Shown: piece by piece, positions 1 through 8,470 of the stretch
Layout: every line of letters begins with the position of its first letter
How positions within the stretch are numbered: position 1 is the first letter of the stretch
Assembly (NCBI RefSeq): GCF_943913405.1
Contig: NZ_CALTYA010000010.1
Location: forward strand, 31,668 to 95,667
DNA length: 64,000 bases
Source of the DNA: an uncultured Flavobacterium sp.
GTDB taxonomy: Bacteria; Bacteroidota; Bacteroidia; Flavobacteriales; Flavobacteriaceae
Direction of reading: 5' to 3'
Program-made: the position numbers and the translations under genes
Notes under the pieces: model-generated
Databases searched by the model: none
What the model was told of the DNA's origin: nothing
What the model saw: the letters and a program-made list of their open reading frames with translations, nothing else

Positions 1-427
1 AAGAATTGTCTAATTGTTCCCGATTGCTGTGATTGTAGATAAATGTCTTTCCGTTTTCTTCATCTGTTTTACGCAATTTATCCAAGTCTTCTGCCGTATC
101 AAAAGCATAATACGCCCAACCCGAGTCAATCAATTGGTCAGCATATTCTTTGTACAAATCTTTTCTTTCACTCTGACGGTAAGGACCAAATTTTTCATTT
201 TTCCCAACAGTTTCATCAGGAGCAATTCCAAGCCATTCCAAAGCTTCCAAGATATATTCTTCAGCGCCAGGAACAAAACGGTTTTGGTCAGTGTCTTCCA
301 CACGAAGATAGAAAACGCCACCGTGTTTTTTAGCAAATAAATAATTGAAAAGGGCAGTTCTTACGCCACCAATATGCAAAGGTCCAGTCGGACTTGGGGC
401 AAAACGAACACGTATCGGTTTTGACAT
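1..427 (-). CDS. gltX: Glutamate--tRNA ligase, N-terminal part (truncated by window)
   Basis: Charges tRNA-Glu with glutamate in the cytoplasm. Only the first 142 codons are inside the window; the gene runs off the left edge. The ATG (complement of 425-427) opens MSKPIRVRFAPSPTGPLHIG, the standard start of bacterial GluRS. It contains the class I aminoacyl-tRNA synthetase signature in its HIGG form, followed by the GVRTALFNYLFAK helix and the RVEDTD motif that binds glutamate. A canonical promoter lies just upstream. There is no sign of a frameshift. The KMSKS loop and anticodon-binding domain lie outside, so discriminating versus non-discriminating type cannot be judged. Confidence 0.96.
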   Translation of the reverse strand, partial: MSKPIRVRFAPSPTGPLHIGGVRTALFNYLFAKKHGGVFYLRVEDTDQNRFVPGAEEYILEALEWLGIAPDETVGKNEKFGPYRQSERKDLYKEYADQLIDSGWAYYAFDTAEDLDKLRKTDEENGKTFIYNHSNREQLDNS

Positions 428-444
428 TTTATTGAATTTTGATG

Positions 445-477
445 CAAAGATACATTTCAATTAGAAAATAATGCCAA
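445..477 (-). promoter_or_regulatory. Bacteroidota-type promoter of gltX
   Basis: On the minus strand the -7 box TATCTTTG (complement of 445-452) fits TAnnTTTG exactly. A TTG (complement of 475-477) lies 22 bases upstream as a -33 element. The box is 17 bases before the gltX ATG, so the leader is very short. Confidence 0.7.
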
Positions 478-557
478 TTAGATAATTAGAAAATGAAATT
501 TGCTGACTAAACTCAAGCGATAATCTTGAACCTTTAACCCAAAACCTTATACCTTTT

Positions 558-584
558 TTGGTAAACTAAAAATCACTACTTTTA
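558..584 (+). promoter_or_regulatory. Probable promoter of the DUF4175 gene
   Basis: TTG at 558-560 is followed after 16 bases by TACTTTTA (577-584), one mismatch from TAnnTTTG. It lies 27 bases before the TTG start at 612. This could drive the whole DUF4175-ybeY-mnmG unit. Confidence 0.45.
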
Positions 585-611
585 TCGGTTATAAAGAAAC
601 CACACAAGATT

Positions 612-3600
612 TTGGAAAATAAAGCATTGATATACGACAAATTAGAAGCTTTCATCAAGAAGTTTTACACCAATGAACTCCTCAAAGGATTAATTTTCTT
701 CGTAGGCTTAGGATTGCTGTATTTGCTTTTTACGTTGTTCGTAGAATATTTTTTGTGGCTGAAACCTGTGGGAAGAACCATTTTGTTTTGGACATTTATC
801 GTCGTGGAACTTTTTCTTTTGTTCCGATTTATCTTGTTTCCGATATTCAAATTGTTCAAGCTTCAAAAAGGAATCAATTATGAAGAAGCTTCAAATATCA
901 TCGGAAATCATTTTTCTGAAGTCAATGACAAGCTAAAGAATTTCCTGCAATTATCAAACGACACCAACCAATCCGAATTATTGCTTGCTTCAATTGACCA
1001 AAAAGCACAGACCTTAAACCCGATTCCTTTTGGCAATGCTATTAATTTTAAAGGAAATTTAAAATATCTTCCTTGGGCAATTATCCCGATTTTGTTTTTT
1101 GCCTTTTTTATGATTTCCGGAAACAGCGATGTGATTACGCAAAGTTTCAATCGAGTAGTGCGATACAACGAGCGTTTTTCTCCGCCGGCGCCGTTTGCTT
1201 TTGTGGTCACAAATCCGTCGTTGCAAACTGAACAAGGAAATGATTTTGTCTTGCAAGTCAAATCGCAAGGAAAAGTGGTTCCAGAAAACGCAATGATTTT
1301 TATCGATGGCGAAAGTTATTTTATGGAAAGTTCCAAACCGGGAGTTTTTGAATACAAATTCTCGAAGCCAACCAAAAATGTAAATTTCCACATCGAATCA
1401 AACGAAGTGACGACAAAGGATTTTGAATTGGCTGTCGTGGCTGTTCCAACGATTGCCAACTTTGAAATGGTTTTGAATTTTCCTTCGTATTTGAACAAGA
1501 AATCAGAAGTAATTCAAGGTTCTGGAAACGCAATTGTTCCTGAAGGTACAAAAGTCACTTGGAAAGTAGCAACTCTGGCTACAAAATCTGTGGAATGGTC
1601 TGATTTAAAAACAATTACGCCGTTTTCTTCCAATGAAAATACTTTTCAAATCACAAAAAGTATCAATCAGAACACAGAATATCAAATTTTGACATCAAAT
1701 GCCAAAGTGAAGCATTATGAAAAACTCAATTACCAAATTTCAATTGTCAAAGATCAGTTTCCAACGATTGCTGTGAACAATGCTCCGGATAGTTTAAAGC
1801 TGAATCAAAACGTAGTTGTAGGTCAAGTTTCTGATGACAACGGATTATCAAAATTGCAAATTGTTTTTTATCCGAAGAACAAAAATAACGAAGCTAAAAA
1901 AATGGCTTTGCCTGTAAAGAAAGACGTTTTTGATCAATTCATATTTTCGTTCCCAGGAAATCTTCCGGTAGAAGAAGGGGTTTCGTATGAATATTATTTC
2001 GAGGTTTTTGACAACGATGCTTTGCATAATTTCAAGTCAACAAAATCTTCTGTTTTTGCTGATAGAATCGCGACGGTGGAAGAAAAAGAAGAACAGAATT
2101 TGCAACAGCAAAATGACAATATAAAGAGCTTAGAAAATTCGATAAAAAATAAAGACAAGCAATTAACTGAGATTGACAAGCTTCAAAAATTAGGGAAAGA
2201 AAAGTCAAATCTGGAATTTAAAGACCAGCAAAAAGTCAATGATTTTATCCAACGTCAAAAGCAACAAGAGCAAATGATGAAGGAGTTTTCTAAAAAAATG
2301 GAAGACAATTTGGATAAATTCAAGACCGATAAAAAAGACGAATTTAAGGAAGAATTGAAAGACCGTCTGGAGAAAGCTAACAAAGAAATTGAAAAAAATG
2401 AAAAACTTTTAGATGAATTGAAAAAGCTTTCGGAGAAATTAAAGGAAGAAGAACTTTTCGAAAAGATTGATAAGTTCAAACAGAGTTCTAAAAACCAAAC
2501 TAAAAATTTAGAACAATTGGTAGAGCTTACGAAGAAATATTACGTAGAAAAAAAGGCCGAACAGTTGGCTGAAAAGTTAGACAAGCTTTCTGAAAAGCAA
2601 GATAAATTGGCTAATGATGAAAAGCAAAATTCTACAGAAAAGCAAAACGAAATCAATAAAGAATTTGATAAGATTCAGGAAGAATTGGACCAATTGGAGA
2701 AAGACAATAAAGAGTTAAAAGCTCCGATGGACATTCCGAAAGATGAACAAACCGAGAAAAGTATTGACGAAGATTTAAAGAAAGCTTCGGAAGAATTACA
2801 GAAAGATAAAAAGGAAAAGGCAAAGCCAAAACAGAAAAGTGCTTCTCAAAAAATGAAGAAAATGAGCGGTGCCATGAAAGAAGGTATGGAAGGTGGCGAA
2901 ATGGAACAACTGGAAGAAGATGTGAAAATGCTACGCCAAATTTTGGACAATCTTTTGGCTTATTCTTTTTCTCAAGAAGACTTGATGAATAGTTTCAAAG
3001 GCATGAAAAAGGCTTCGCTTTCGTATAATAAAAATCTGAAATTCCAGCAAGATTTAAAGCAACAGTTCAAGCATGTTGACGACAGTTTGTTTGCGATGTC
3101 TTTGCGTAATCCAAAGTTGGGCGAAAACATTACGACTGAAATTGGTAACGTGCATTACAATGTTGACAAAGCTTTGGAAGTTCTGGCGGAAGCACAGATT
3201 CCAAAAGGAGTTTCACATCAGCAATATGCGGTTTCTGCTTCAAATAAATTAGCGGATTTTTTAAGTGAAATCTTAAACGGAATGCAAATGCAGATGCAAA
3301 TGTCAGGTTCTGGAAAAAGTGGAAAACCAAAGCCAGGTCAAGGTCAGGGAATGCAACTTCCAGATATTATCCAAAAACAGCAAGGTTTAGGTGAGAAGAT
3401 GAAAGACGGAATGAAGAAAGGTGATAAGCCTGGAGAAAAAGAAGGAGAAGGTAAAGACGGAAAATCTGGAAAAGAAGGCAAGCCAAAAGATGGAAAAGGA
3501 GGAAATCAAGGTGAAGGTGGAGAAGACGGTGAAGGCGATGCTGGAAAAGTTTTAGAGATTTATAAAGAACAACAACGCCTTCGCGAAGCATTGCAAAAAG

Positions 3601-3944
3601 CTTTAGAAAAAGAAGGAATGGGGGGTAATGGTCAGAATGCGTTGAACAAAATGAAACAGATTGAAAAAGATTTGCTGAACAAAGGTTTCAAGAATGAAAC
3701 GCTTCAAAAGATGCTGAACTTAAAGCACGAACTTTTAAAATTAGATAACGCCATTCAACAGCAAGGAGAAGAAAACAAACGCCAATCGCAAACCAATAAA
3801 AAGGATTTTAATAATCAAACGAATACCGTTTCTCCTGCTTTAAAGCAATATTTAAACAGCATTGAAATATTAAACAGACAAACACTACCTTTGCGGCCAA
3901 ATTACAACCAGAAGGTTCAAGAATATTTTAGAAAAGATGATTAG
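612..3944 (+). CDS. DUF4175 family large membrane protein
   Basis: A 1110-residue protein of the DUF4175 family, found widely in Flavobacteriaceae; no reaction is established. Two hydrophobic segments near residues 22-50 and 55-75 and a third near 150-170 suggest it sits in the inner membrane, followed by a probably periplasmic beta-rich part up to about residue 480. Residues about 490-770 are extremely Lys/Glu/Gln-rich and should form long coiled coils. Residues about 890-990 are a Gly/Lys/Glu low-complexity tract. The start is TTG: no ATG occurs in frame until far inside, and the N-terminus matches what I recall of the family. Its end overlaps ybeY by 8 bp, so the two are translationally coupled. 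Such proteins are sometimes labelled ATPase, but I see no P-loop. Confidence 0.8.
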   Translation: MENKALIYDKLEAFIKKFYTNELLKGLIFFVGLGLLYLLFTLFVEYFLWLKPVGRTILFWTFIVVELFLLFRFILFPIFKLFKLQKGINYEEASNIIGNHFSEVNDKLKNFLQLSNDTNQSELLLASIDQKAQTLNPIPFGNAINFKGNLKYLPWAIIPILFFAFFMISGNSDVITQSFNRVVRYNERFSPPAPFAFVVTNPSLQTEQGNDFVLQVKSQGKVVPENAMIFIDGESYFMESSKPGVFEYKFSKPTKNVNFHIESNEVTTKDFELAVVAVPTIANFEMVLNFPSYLNKKSEVIQGSGNAIVPEGTKVTWKVATLATKSVEWSDLKTITPFSSNENTFQITKSINQNTEYQILTSNAKVKHYEKLNYQISIVKDQFPTIAVNNAPDSLKLNQNVVVGQVSDDNGLSKLQIVFYPKNKNNEAKKMALPVKKDVFDQFIFSFPGNLPVEEGVSYEYYFEVFDNDALHNFKSTKSSVFADRIATVEEKEEQNLQQQNDNIKSLENSIKNKDKQLTEIDKLQKLGKEKSNLEFKDQQKVNDFIQRQKQQEQMMKEFSKKMEDNLDKFKTDKKDEFKEELKDRLEKANKEIEKNEKLLDELKKLSEKLKEEELFEKIDKFKQSSKNQTKNLEQLVELTKKYYVEKKAEQLAEKLDKLSEKQDKLANDEKQNSTEKQNEINKEFDKIQEELDQLEKDNKELKAPMDIPKDEQTEKSIDEDLKKASEELQKDKKEKAKPKQKSASQKMKKMSGAMKEGMEGGEMEQLEEDVKMLRQILDNLLAYSFSQEDLMNSFKGMKKASLSYNKNLKFQQDLKQQFKHVDDSLFAMSLRNPKLGENITTEIGNVHYNVDKALEVLAEAQIPKGVSHQQYAVSASNKLADFLSEILNGMQMQMQMSGSGKSGKPKPGQGQGMQLPDIIQKQQGLGEKMKDGMKKGDKPGEKEGEGKDGKSGKEGKPKDGKGGNQGEGGEDGEGDAGKVLEIYKEQQRLREALQKALEKEGMGGNGQNALNKMKQIEKDLLNKGFKNETLQKMLNLKHELLKLDNAIQQQGEENKRQSQTNKKDFNNQTNTVSPALKQYLNSIEILNRQTLPLRPNYNQKVQEYFRKDD

Positions 3945-4356
3945 TTTTAATTACGAAACCGACTTTGAATTATCAGATGAAACAGCGATTTCAGATTGGC
4001 TTTCGCAAGTGATTTTATCAGAGTCAAAAAAGGAAGGCGATATCAATTACATCTTTTGTGATGATGAATTTCTTCATAAAATTAATATGCAATATCTTAA
4101 TCACGATACACTAACTGACATAATTAGTTTTGACGATTGTGTAGGTAATTTATTGAATGGAGATATTTTTATTTCAGTGGAAAGAGTGGCTGATAACGCT
4201 AATGATTTTGAAGTAAGTTTTGACGAAGAACTCAAACGAGTTTTGGTTCATGGTATTCTTCATTTTGCAGGCTATAAAGATAAATCCGAAGAAGACGAAC
4301 TTAAAATGCGTCAAAAGGAAGAAGAGAAAATAGCAATGTTCCACGTGAAACAATAG
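3937..4356 (+). CDS. ybeY: Endoribonuclease YbeY (rRNA maturation factor)
   Basis: YbeY is a metal-dependent single-strand endoribonuclease involved in 16S rRNA 3' maturation and ribosome quality control. The 139-residue length is normal. The hallmark motif is HGILHFAGYKD: His105 and His109 match two metal ligands, but the third ligand of the usual HGxLHLxGYDH is Asp (residue 115) rather than His. This may be a lineage-typical form; I cannot check it. The gene overlaps the DUF4175 gene by 8 bp and is followed by mnmG. The last codons (FHVKQ-stop) are written by a perfect parS sequence, so the C-terminal tail is constrained by DNA function. Confidence 0.93.
   Translation: MISFNYETDFELSDETAISDWLSQVILSESKKEGDINYIFCDDEFLHKINMQYLNHDTLTDIISFDDCVGNLLNGDIFISVERVADNANDFEVSFDEELKRVLVHGILHFAGYKDKSEEDELKMRQKEEEKIAMFHVKQ
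4337..4352. other. parS-like site 1 (perfect match)
   Basis: TGTTCCACGTGAAACA is identical to the 16-bp ParB-binding site parS described for Bacillus subtilis. It overlaps the 3' end of ybeY. ParB loads at parS and organises the origin region for chromosome segregation. Confidence 0.85.
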
Positions 4357-4393
4357 CTTAAACATCTCCTTCAAAAATAGAATTTAAGATTAA

Positions 4394-4409
4394 CGTTCCA
4401 CGTGGAACA
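4394..4409. other. parS-like site 2 (perfect palindrome)
   Basis: CGTTCCACGTGGAACA contains a perfect 14-bp palindrome (GTTCCACGTGGAAC) and is a symmetric variant of parS. It lies 41 bp from site 1, in the ybeY-mnmG gap just before the mnmG start. Confidence 0.75.
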
Positions 4410-4452
4410 AAACAAGATTTCTGGAAAAACAGAAGTCGAAAGGAAAAGAAAA

Positions 4453-6324
4453 ATGTTTCAAGACACATACGATGTAATTGTTGTTGGAGCCGGCCATGCT
4501 GGTTCAGAAGCCGCCGCTGCAGCGGCGAATTTGGGTTCGAAAACTTTATTGGTCACAATGAGTTTGCAGAACATTGCGCAGATGTCGTGCAATCCTGCGA
4601 TGGGTGGAATTGCAAAAGGACAAATCGTGAGAGAAATAGATGCCTTGGGTGGCTACTCAGGAATTGTTTCTGACAAGACCGCAATCCAGTTCAAAATGCT
4701 TAACAAATCAAAAGGCCCAGCAATGTGGTCACCGAGAGTTCAAAGTGACAGAATGCGTTTTGCGGAAGAATGGAGACTAATGTTGGAAGCAACTCCAAAT
4801 CTTGATTTCTATCAAGAAATGGTCAAAGGATTGATTATTGAAAACGGAAAGATCGCCGGAATCAGAACTTCTCTTGGGGTTGAAATCAGGTCGAAATCGG
4901 TTGTTTTGACAAATGGGACTTTCTTGAACGGATTGATTCATATCGGAGAAAAACAATTCGGAGGAGGAAGGGCTGGAGAAAGCGCAGCTTACGGAATTAC
5001 GGAAGATTTAGTCCGTGCAGGATTTACTGCAGGAAGAATGAAAACAGGAACGCCACCGCGTGTTGACGGTCGCTCTTTAGATTATTCAAAAATGGAAGAG
5101 CAGCCTGGAGATGTAAATCCAGATAAGTTTTCTTATTCAGATATTACGAAACCTTTGGCTGTACAAAGATCGTGTCATATGACGTACACATCGTTGCAAG
5201 TACACGATTTGCTTCGTGAAGGATTTGACCGTTCGCCAATGTTTAATGGAAGAATTCAGTCGCTCGGACCAAGATATTGTCCGTCAATTGAAGATAAAAT
5301 AAACCGTTTTGCTGACAAAGACAGACATCAGTTGTTTGTGGAACCAGAAGGATGGAATACCTGCGAAGTTTACGTAAACGGATTCTCTACATCGCTTCCT
5401 GAAGAAGTTCAGTTTAAAGCGTTGCGTTCTGTTGTAGGTTTTGAAAACGTGAAATTCTTCCGTCCTGGTTATGCAATCGAATATGATTATTTCCCGCCGA
5501 CGCAATTAAAACATACGCTTGAAACAAAGCTTGTGGAAGGTTTGTACTTCGCTGGACAAATCAATGGAACGACAGGTTATGAAGAAGCCGCTTCACAAGG
5601 TTTGATGGCTGGAATCAATGCGCATTTAAAAGTTCACGAAAAAGCACCGTTAATTTTGAAAAGAGACGAAGCTTATATCGGCGTTTTAATCGATGATTTG
5701 ATTACTAAAGGTACGGAAGAACCATACAGAATGTTTACGTCTCGTGCGGAATATAGAACGCTTTTAAGACAAGATAATGCAGATTTCAGACTTACGCCAA
5801 TGTCGCACGAAATTGGTTTGGCATCTGAAGCGCGTTTGAGAAGAATGGAGAAGAAGTTGAAAGATTCAGAATCGCTGGTAAATTATTTTAAAGAAACAAG
5901 TGTTACAGTGGCAGAAACAAATCCGATTCTAGAAGAGAAAGGATCTGCTTTGATCAACCAGTCTGATAAAATGTTTAAAGTGTTTTCGCGTCCGCAAATC
6001 GATTTGAACGATATGCTGAAATTTGAGAAAGTTGCGCAATACGTTGAAGAAAATAATTTCGACAGAGAAGTTTTAGAACAGGCCGAAATTCAAGTAAAAT
6101 ATTCTGGCTATATCGAAAAGGAAAGAAACAATGCAGACAAATTAACTCGTTTGGAAGATGTAATTATTCCAGATTCTTTTGACTACGATAAAATAAAATC
6201 ATTGTCGCATGAAGCGCGTGAGAAGTTTAAAAAGATTCGTCCAGTGACTTTGTCTCAAGCTTCAAGAATTAGTGGCGTTTCTCCAAGTGATATTTCTGTG
6301 CTATTAATTCACATGGGAAGATAA
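4453..6324 (+). CDS. mnmG: tRNA uridine-5-carboxymethylaminomethyl modification enzyme MnmG
   Basis: MnmG (GidA) is the FAD-binding partner of MnmE; the complex makes the cmnm5 modification at wobble uridine 34 of several tRNAs. I place the start at the ATG at 4453, giving MFQDTYDVIVVGAGHAGSEA with the FAD dinucleotide-binding motif right at the N-terminus, 623 residues, close to the 629 of E. coli. The frame stays open upstream to a GTG at 4402, but that start lies inside a parS site and adds 17 charged residues without family support. Other family signatures are present: SCNPAMGGIAKG, QFGGGRAGE, TGTPPR and the C-terminal YSGYIEKE segment. MnmG binds tRNA and DNA-free FAD in the cytoplasm; its neighbour YbeY also acts in RNA metabolism. 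Confidence 0.97.
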   Translation: MFQDTYDVIVVGAGHAGSEAAAAAANLGSKTLLVTMSLQNIAQMSCNPAMGGIAKGQIVREIDALGGYSGIVSDKTAIQFKMLNKSKGPAMWSPRVQSDRMRFAEEWRLMLEATPNLDFYQEMVKGLIIENGKIAGIRTSLGVEIRSKSVVLTNGTFLNGLIHIGEKQFGGGRAGESAAYGITEDLVRAGFTAGRMKTGTPPRVDGRSLDYSKMEEQPGDVNPDKFSYSDITKPLAVQRSCHMTYTSLQVHDLLREGFDRSPMFNGRIQSLGPRYCPSIEDKINRFADKDRHQLFVEPEGWNTCEVYVNGFSTSLPEEVQFKALRSVVGFENVKFFRPGYAIEYDYFPPTQLKHTLETKLVEGLYFAGQINGTTGYEEAASQGLMAGINAHLKVHEKAPLILKRDEAYIGVLIDDLITKGTEEPYRMFTSRAEYRTLLRQDNADFRLTPMSHEIGLASEARLRRMEKKLKDSESLVNYFKETSVTVAETNPILEEKGSALINQSDKMFKVFSRPQIDLNDMLKFEKVAQYVEENNFDREVLEQAEIQVKYSGYIEKERNNADKLTRLEDVIIPDSFDYDKIKSLSHEAREKFKKIRPVTLSQASRISGVSPSDISVLLIHMGR

Positions 6325-6325
6325 T

Positions 6326-6847
6326 ATGTTCCACGTGAAACGAACGATAAAAAACGTTATTATTAAAGGGCTTGCAATGATTTGCTTTCCCTTTTTTGTT
6401 TTTAGTTGCATTCCCGTGAAGACAAATCCTGTGATTGCAGATTATCATATTTTGAATCCGCTTCCAAATAAATTGAATGAAAAAAGCAGGGATGGCGTTT
6501 TTATTTTTGAAAATCATCACATGTCAGGTTCTTTTCAATCTTTCTTGGTACAAAAGCTAAATCCTACGAATAAAAAAGAAAATAGAGATTTTAACGCTAC
6601 AATTGAAGGAACAAAATTTATAATTTCTGTTTTGGATCAAAGAGAAATGGAAACTTTTATTGATTTGACGGATGTTTTTATAAAATCTGAAAAATCAGGT
6701 CTAGTAAAAACTGGTGATGAGAAATCATACGTTGCCATTACGGTTAAAACACCAAATGGAGAAGATTGCCTCAAGAATAATTCACTTTATCAGAATATAG
6801 TTTTGAAATATCTAAAAAGTTTAAAGCAAGAATATAAAGAATCATAA
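6326..6847 (+). CDS. Lipoprotein of unknown function (sister of next gene)
   Basis: A 173-residue protein with a hydrophobic stretch ending in the lipobox FVFSC, so probably a periplasm-facing lipoprotein. No family recognised. It shares a C-terminal pattern with the next gene: an EDCL motif, then S-(L/I)-(Y/F)-QN, and an ending like LKSLKQEY. The two are therefore ancient tandem duplicates. The ATG overlaps a parS-like site, which writes the N-terminus MFHVKR. The gene begins 1 base after the mnmG stop, which implies co-transcription. The long N-terminus before the hydrophobic core (about 15 residues) is unusual for a lipoprotein and could be a product of the parS constraint. Confidence 0.75.
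   Translation: MFHVKRTIKNVIIKGLAMICFPFFVFSCIPVKTNPVIADYHILNPLPNKLNEKSRDGVFIFENHHMSGSFQSFLVQKLNPTNKKENRDFNATIEGTKFIISVLDQREMETFIDLTDVFIKSEKSGLVKTGDEKSYVAITVKTPNGEDCLKNNSLYQNIVLKYLKSLKQEYKES
6327..6342. other. parS-like site 3 (15/16)
   Basis: TGTTCCACGTGAAACG differs from consensus parS only in the last base. It covers the start codon region of the first lipoprotein gene, immediately after mnmG. Confidence 0.8.
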
Positions 6848-6848
6848 T

Positions 6849-7373
6849 ATGAAGTTTCACGTGGAACAAATTATCAAAACACCTGCCATTAAAAGGATTT
6901 TTTTCTTTTTGATGATTTTTTTAGTATTGCAAAGTTGTATCGGCGCCAAAGCAGGATATCAAATTGACGATTATTATGTTTCTGAAAACGGAAAAGAAAT
7001 CTTAGGAACAAAACCCTTAAATGCTTTCATATTTGAGAATAATCTGAAAAATCTTCCGTTTGAGCAATTTCTGGCAGTGAAATATAAATTGGACAGTTAT
7101 TTGACTAGAGATTTTTGGGTAACGATTGATAAAAATAGATATAAGATTTTAGTATATGATTTTGCTGAATTTGACAAATATTTTGGAACAGCAAATTTCG
7201 CAGCCTTAAATCAAGAAAATATTGCCAATATAGTAGGAGGCCAGCCCAAATTTATTGCAATTTCGATGATTACCGATTCTAACGAAGATTGTCTTTCTGA
7301 TAAATCGATTTTTCAAAACATGGCGATTAATTATCTTAAAAAACTAAAAGACGAATACATCAGCATAAAATAA
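6849..7373 (+). CDS. Lipoprotein of unknown function (tandem sister)
   Basis: A 174-residue probable lipoprotein with lipobox VLQSC after a hydrophobic stretch. No recognised domain. It resembles the preceding gene in overall layout, in the EDCLSDKS-IFQN segment and in the C-terminal LKKLKDEY. It follows its sister by 1 base and precedes the methyltransferase by 4 bases, so the genes from mnmG onward look like one transcript. Its N-terminus MKFHVEQ is written by a parS-like site in the opposite orientation to that of its sister. Confidence 0.75.
   Translation: MKFHVEQIIKTPAIKRIFFFLMIFLVLQSCIGAKAGYQIDDYYVSENGKEILGTKPLNAFIFENNLKNLPFEQFLAVKYKLDSYLTRDFWVTIDKNRYKILVYDFAEFDKYFGTANFAALNQENIANIVGGQPKFIAISMITDSNEDCLSDKSIFQNMAINYLKKLKDEYISIK
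6853..6868. other. parS-like site 4 (15/16, reverse orientation)
   Basis: The complement reads TGTTCCACGTGAAACT, one base from consensus. It lies in codons 2-7 of the second lipoprotein gene. With sites 1-3 this makes four parS-like sites in about 2.5 kb. Confidence 0.8.
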
Positions 7374-7377
7374 ATTC

Positions 7378-8226
7378 ATGAACGCACAAAAACACTTTCT
7401 TACGGTTAAAGATAATTCTGTTTCAAAAGAAACTTTCGAATTGTTATATGATGAAAATTTAGATATGTTAGTCACTTCGCCACAGCCTGACGAAAATAAT
7501 CTAGGCAAATATTACGAAAGCGAAGATTATATTTCACACACAGACGGAAAACGTTCTCTTTTTGAAAAAGCCTATCATTTTATTAAAAATATTGCCCTAA
7601 AAAATAAGCTTTCATTAATTAATGATTTGAATAAATCAAAAGGCAATATTTTAGATATAGGCGCTGGTACAGGAGATTTTCTTTTAGTAGCAAAAAATAA
7701 TGGTTGGAAAGCTGTCGGAATTGAACCAAGTGAAAAAGCTAGAAATATAGCAAAAGCGAAAGGAGTAGAGTTAAAATTAAATCTTTCTGATTTCGAAAAT
7801 AATTCTTTTGACATAATCACAATGTGGCACGTTTTAGAACACGTTCCGAATTTAGAAGAACAGATCAAAGAATTAAAACGATTAGTAAAACCAAATGGAA
7901 GTATTTTAATTGCAGTTCCAAATTTCAAATCTTTCGACGCAAATTATTATAAAGAGTTTTGGGCGGCTTATGATGTGCCAAGACATCTTTGGCATTTTTC
8001 AAAAACGGCTATAAAAAAATTATTTGCAAAGGAAGATTTAGAATTAGTAGAAATCCTTCCAATGAAATTTGACTCATTTTATGTCAGCCTGCTTTCAGAA
8101 AAATACAAAACTGGAAAAATGAATTACATCAAAGCATTTTCTGTTGGATTAAAGTCAAATTTAAAAGCAAAGAAGAATTTTGAATATTCTTCACACATTT
8201 ACGTCATAAAAAACACTGAAAATTAA
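7378..8226 (+). CDS. Class I SAM-dependent methyltransferase
   Basis: A 282-residue Methyltransf_23-type enzyme. The SAM-binding glycine loop is ILDIGAGTGDFL (about residues 95-106), the acidic loop is GIEP, and motif IV/post-I is FDIITMWHVLEHVPN, all classic. The C-terminal part (YDVPRHLWHFSK) is typical of the group often found near O-antigen or lipid modification genes, but the substrate cannot be read from sequence. The N-terminal part (Tyr/Ser-rich, YYESEDYISHTDGKRS) may help in substrate binding. It is the last gene of the mnmG-lipoprotein transcript, followed by a hairpin terminator. Confidence 0.88.
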   Translation: MNAQKHFLTVKDNSVSKETFELLYDENLDMLVTSPQPDENNLGKYYESEDYISHTDGKRSLFEKAYHFIKNIALKNKLSLINDLNKSKGNILDIGAGTGDFLLVAKNNGWKAVGIEPSEKARNIAKAKGVELKLNLSDFENNSFDIITMWHVLEHVPNLEEQIKELKRLVKPNGSILIAVPNFKSFDANYYKEFWAAYDVPRHLWHFSKTAIKKLFAKEDLELVEILPMKFDSFYVSLLSEKYKTGKMNYIKAFSVGLKSNLKAKKNFEYSSHIYVIKNTEN

Positions 8227-8230
8227 TATA

Positions 8231-8284
8231 AAAACGGCAATTCAATTATTTTGCACTCAAATACCCAAATATATTGCCGTTTTT
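8231..8284 (+). terminator. Hairpin terminator after methyltransferase
   Basis: Arms AAAACGGCAAT (8231-8241) and ATTGCCGTTTT (8273-8283...) pair, with a loop of about 31 bases, followed by T residues. The loop is long, so it may also be a processed 3' end. Confidence 0.55.
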
Positions 8285-8433
8285 AGAACGTTTCTTAAAT
8301 CGCTTTATTTGAATCCAATTTTTATAGTTTAAAATGATAACATTTTCTAAAGCAATCAATAAAACTTATATAGCAAAAATGACTTAAAGTTTGGTCGAAT
8401 TTATCACTTTAGTTATTTATAAATTATTTTTCC

Positions 8434-8441
8434 TATTTTTG
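8434..8441 (+). promoter_or_regulatory. -7 box of the OmpH-like gene
   Basis: TATTTTTG fits TAnnTTTG and lies 29 bases before the ATG at 8471. The -33 region is T-rich without a clear TTG. Confidence 0.5.
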
Positions 8442-8470
8442 AACAAATTTAAAAATCAATAGAATCTAGA

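Noticed and set aside
14..340. Plus-strand reading frames opposite gltX
   Set aside because: The minus strand encodes a clear glutamyl-tRNA synthetase N-terminus; the plus-strand frames are complement artefacts.
4402..4452. GTG start giving MnmG an extra 17 N-terminal residues
   Set aside because: The start lies within a parS-like palindrome, the extra residues are highly charged and the ATG at 4453 places the FAD-binding motif at the normal position.
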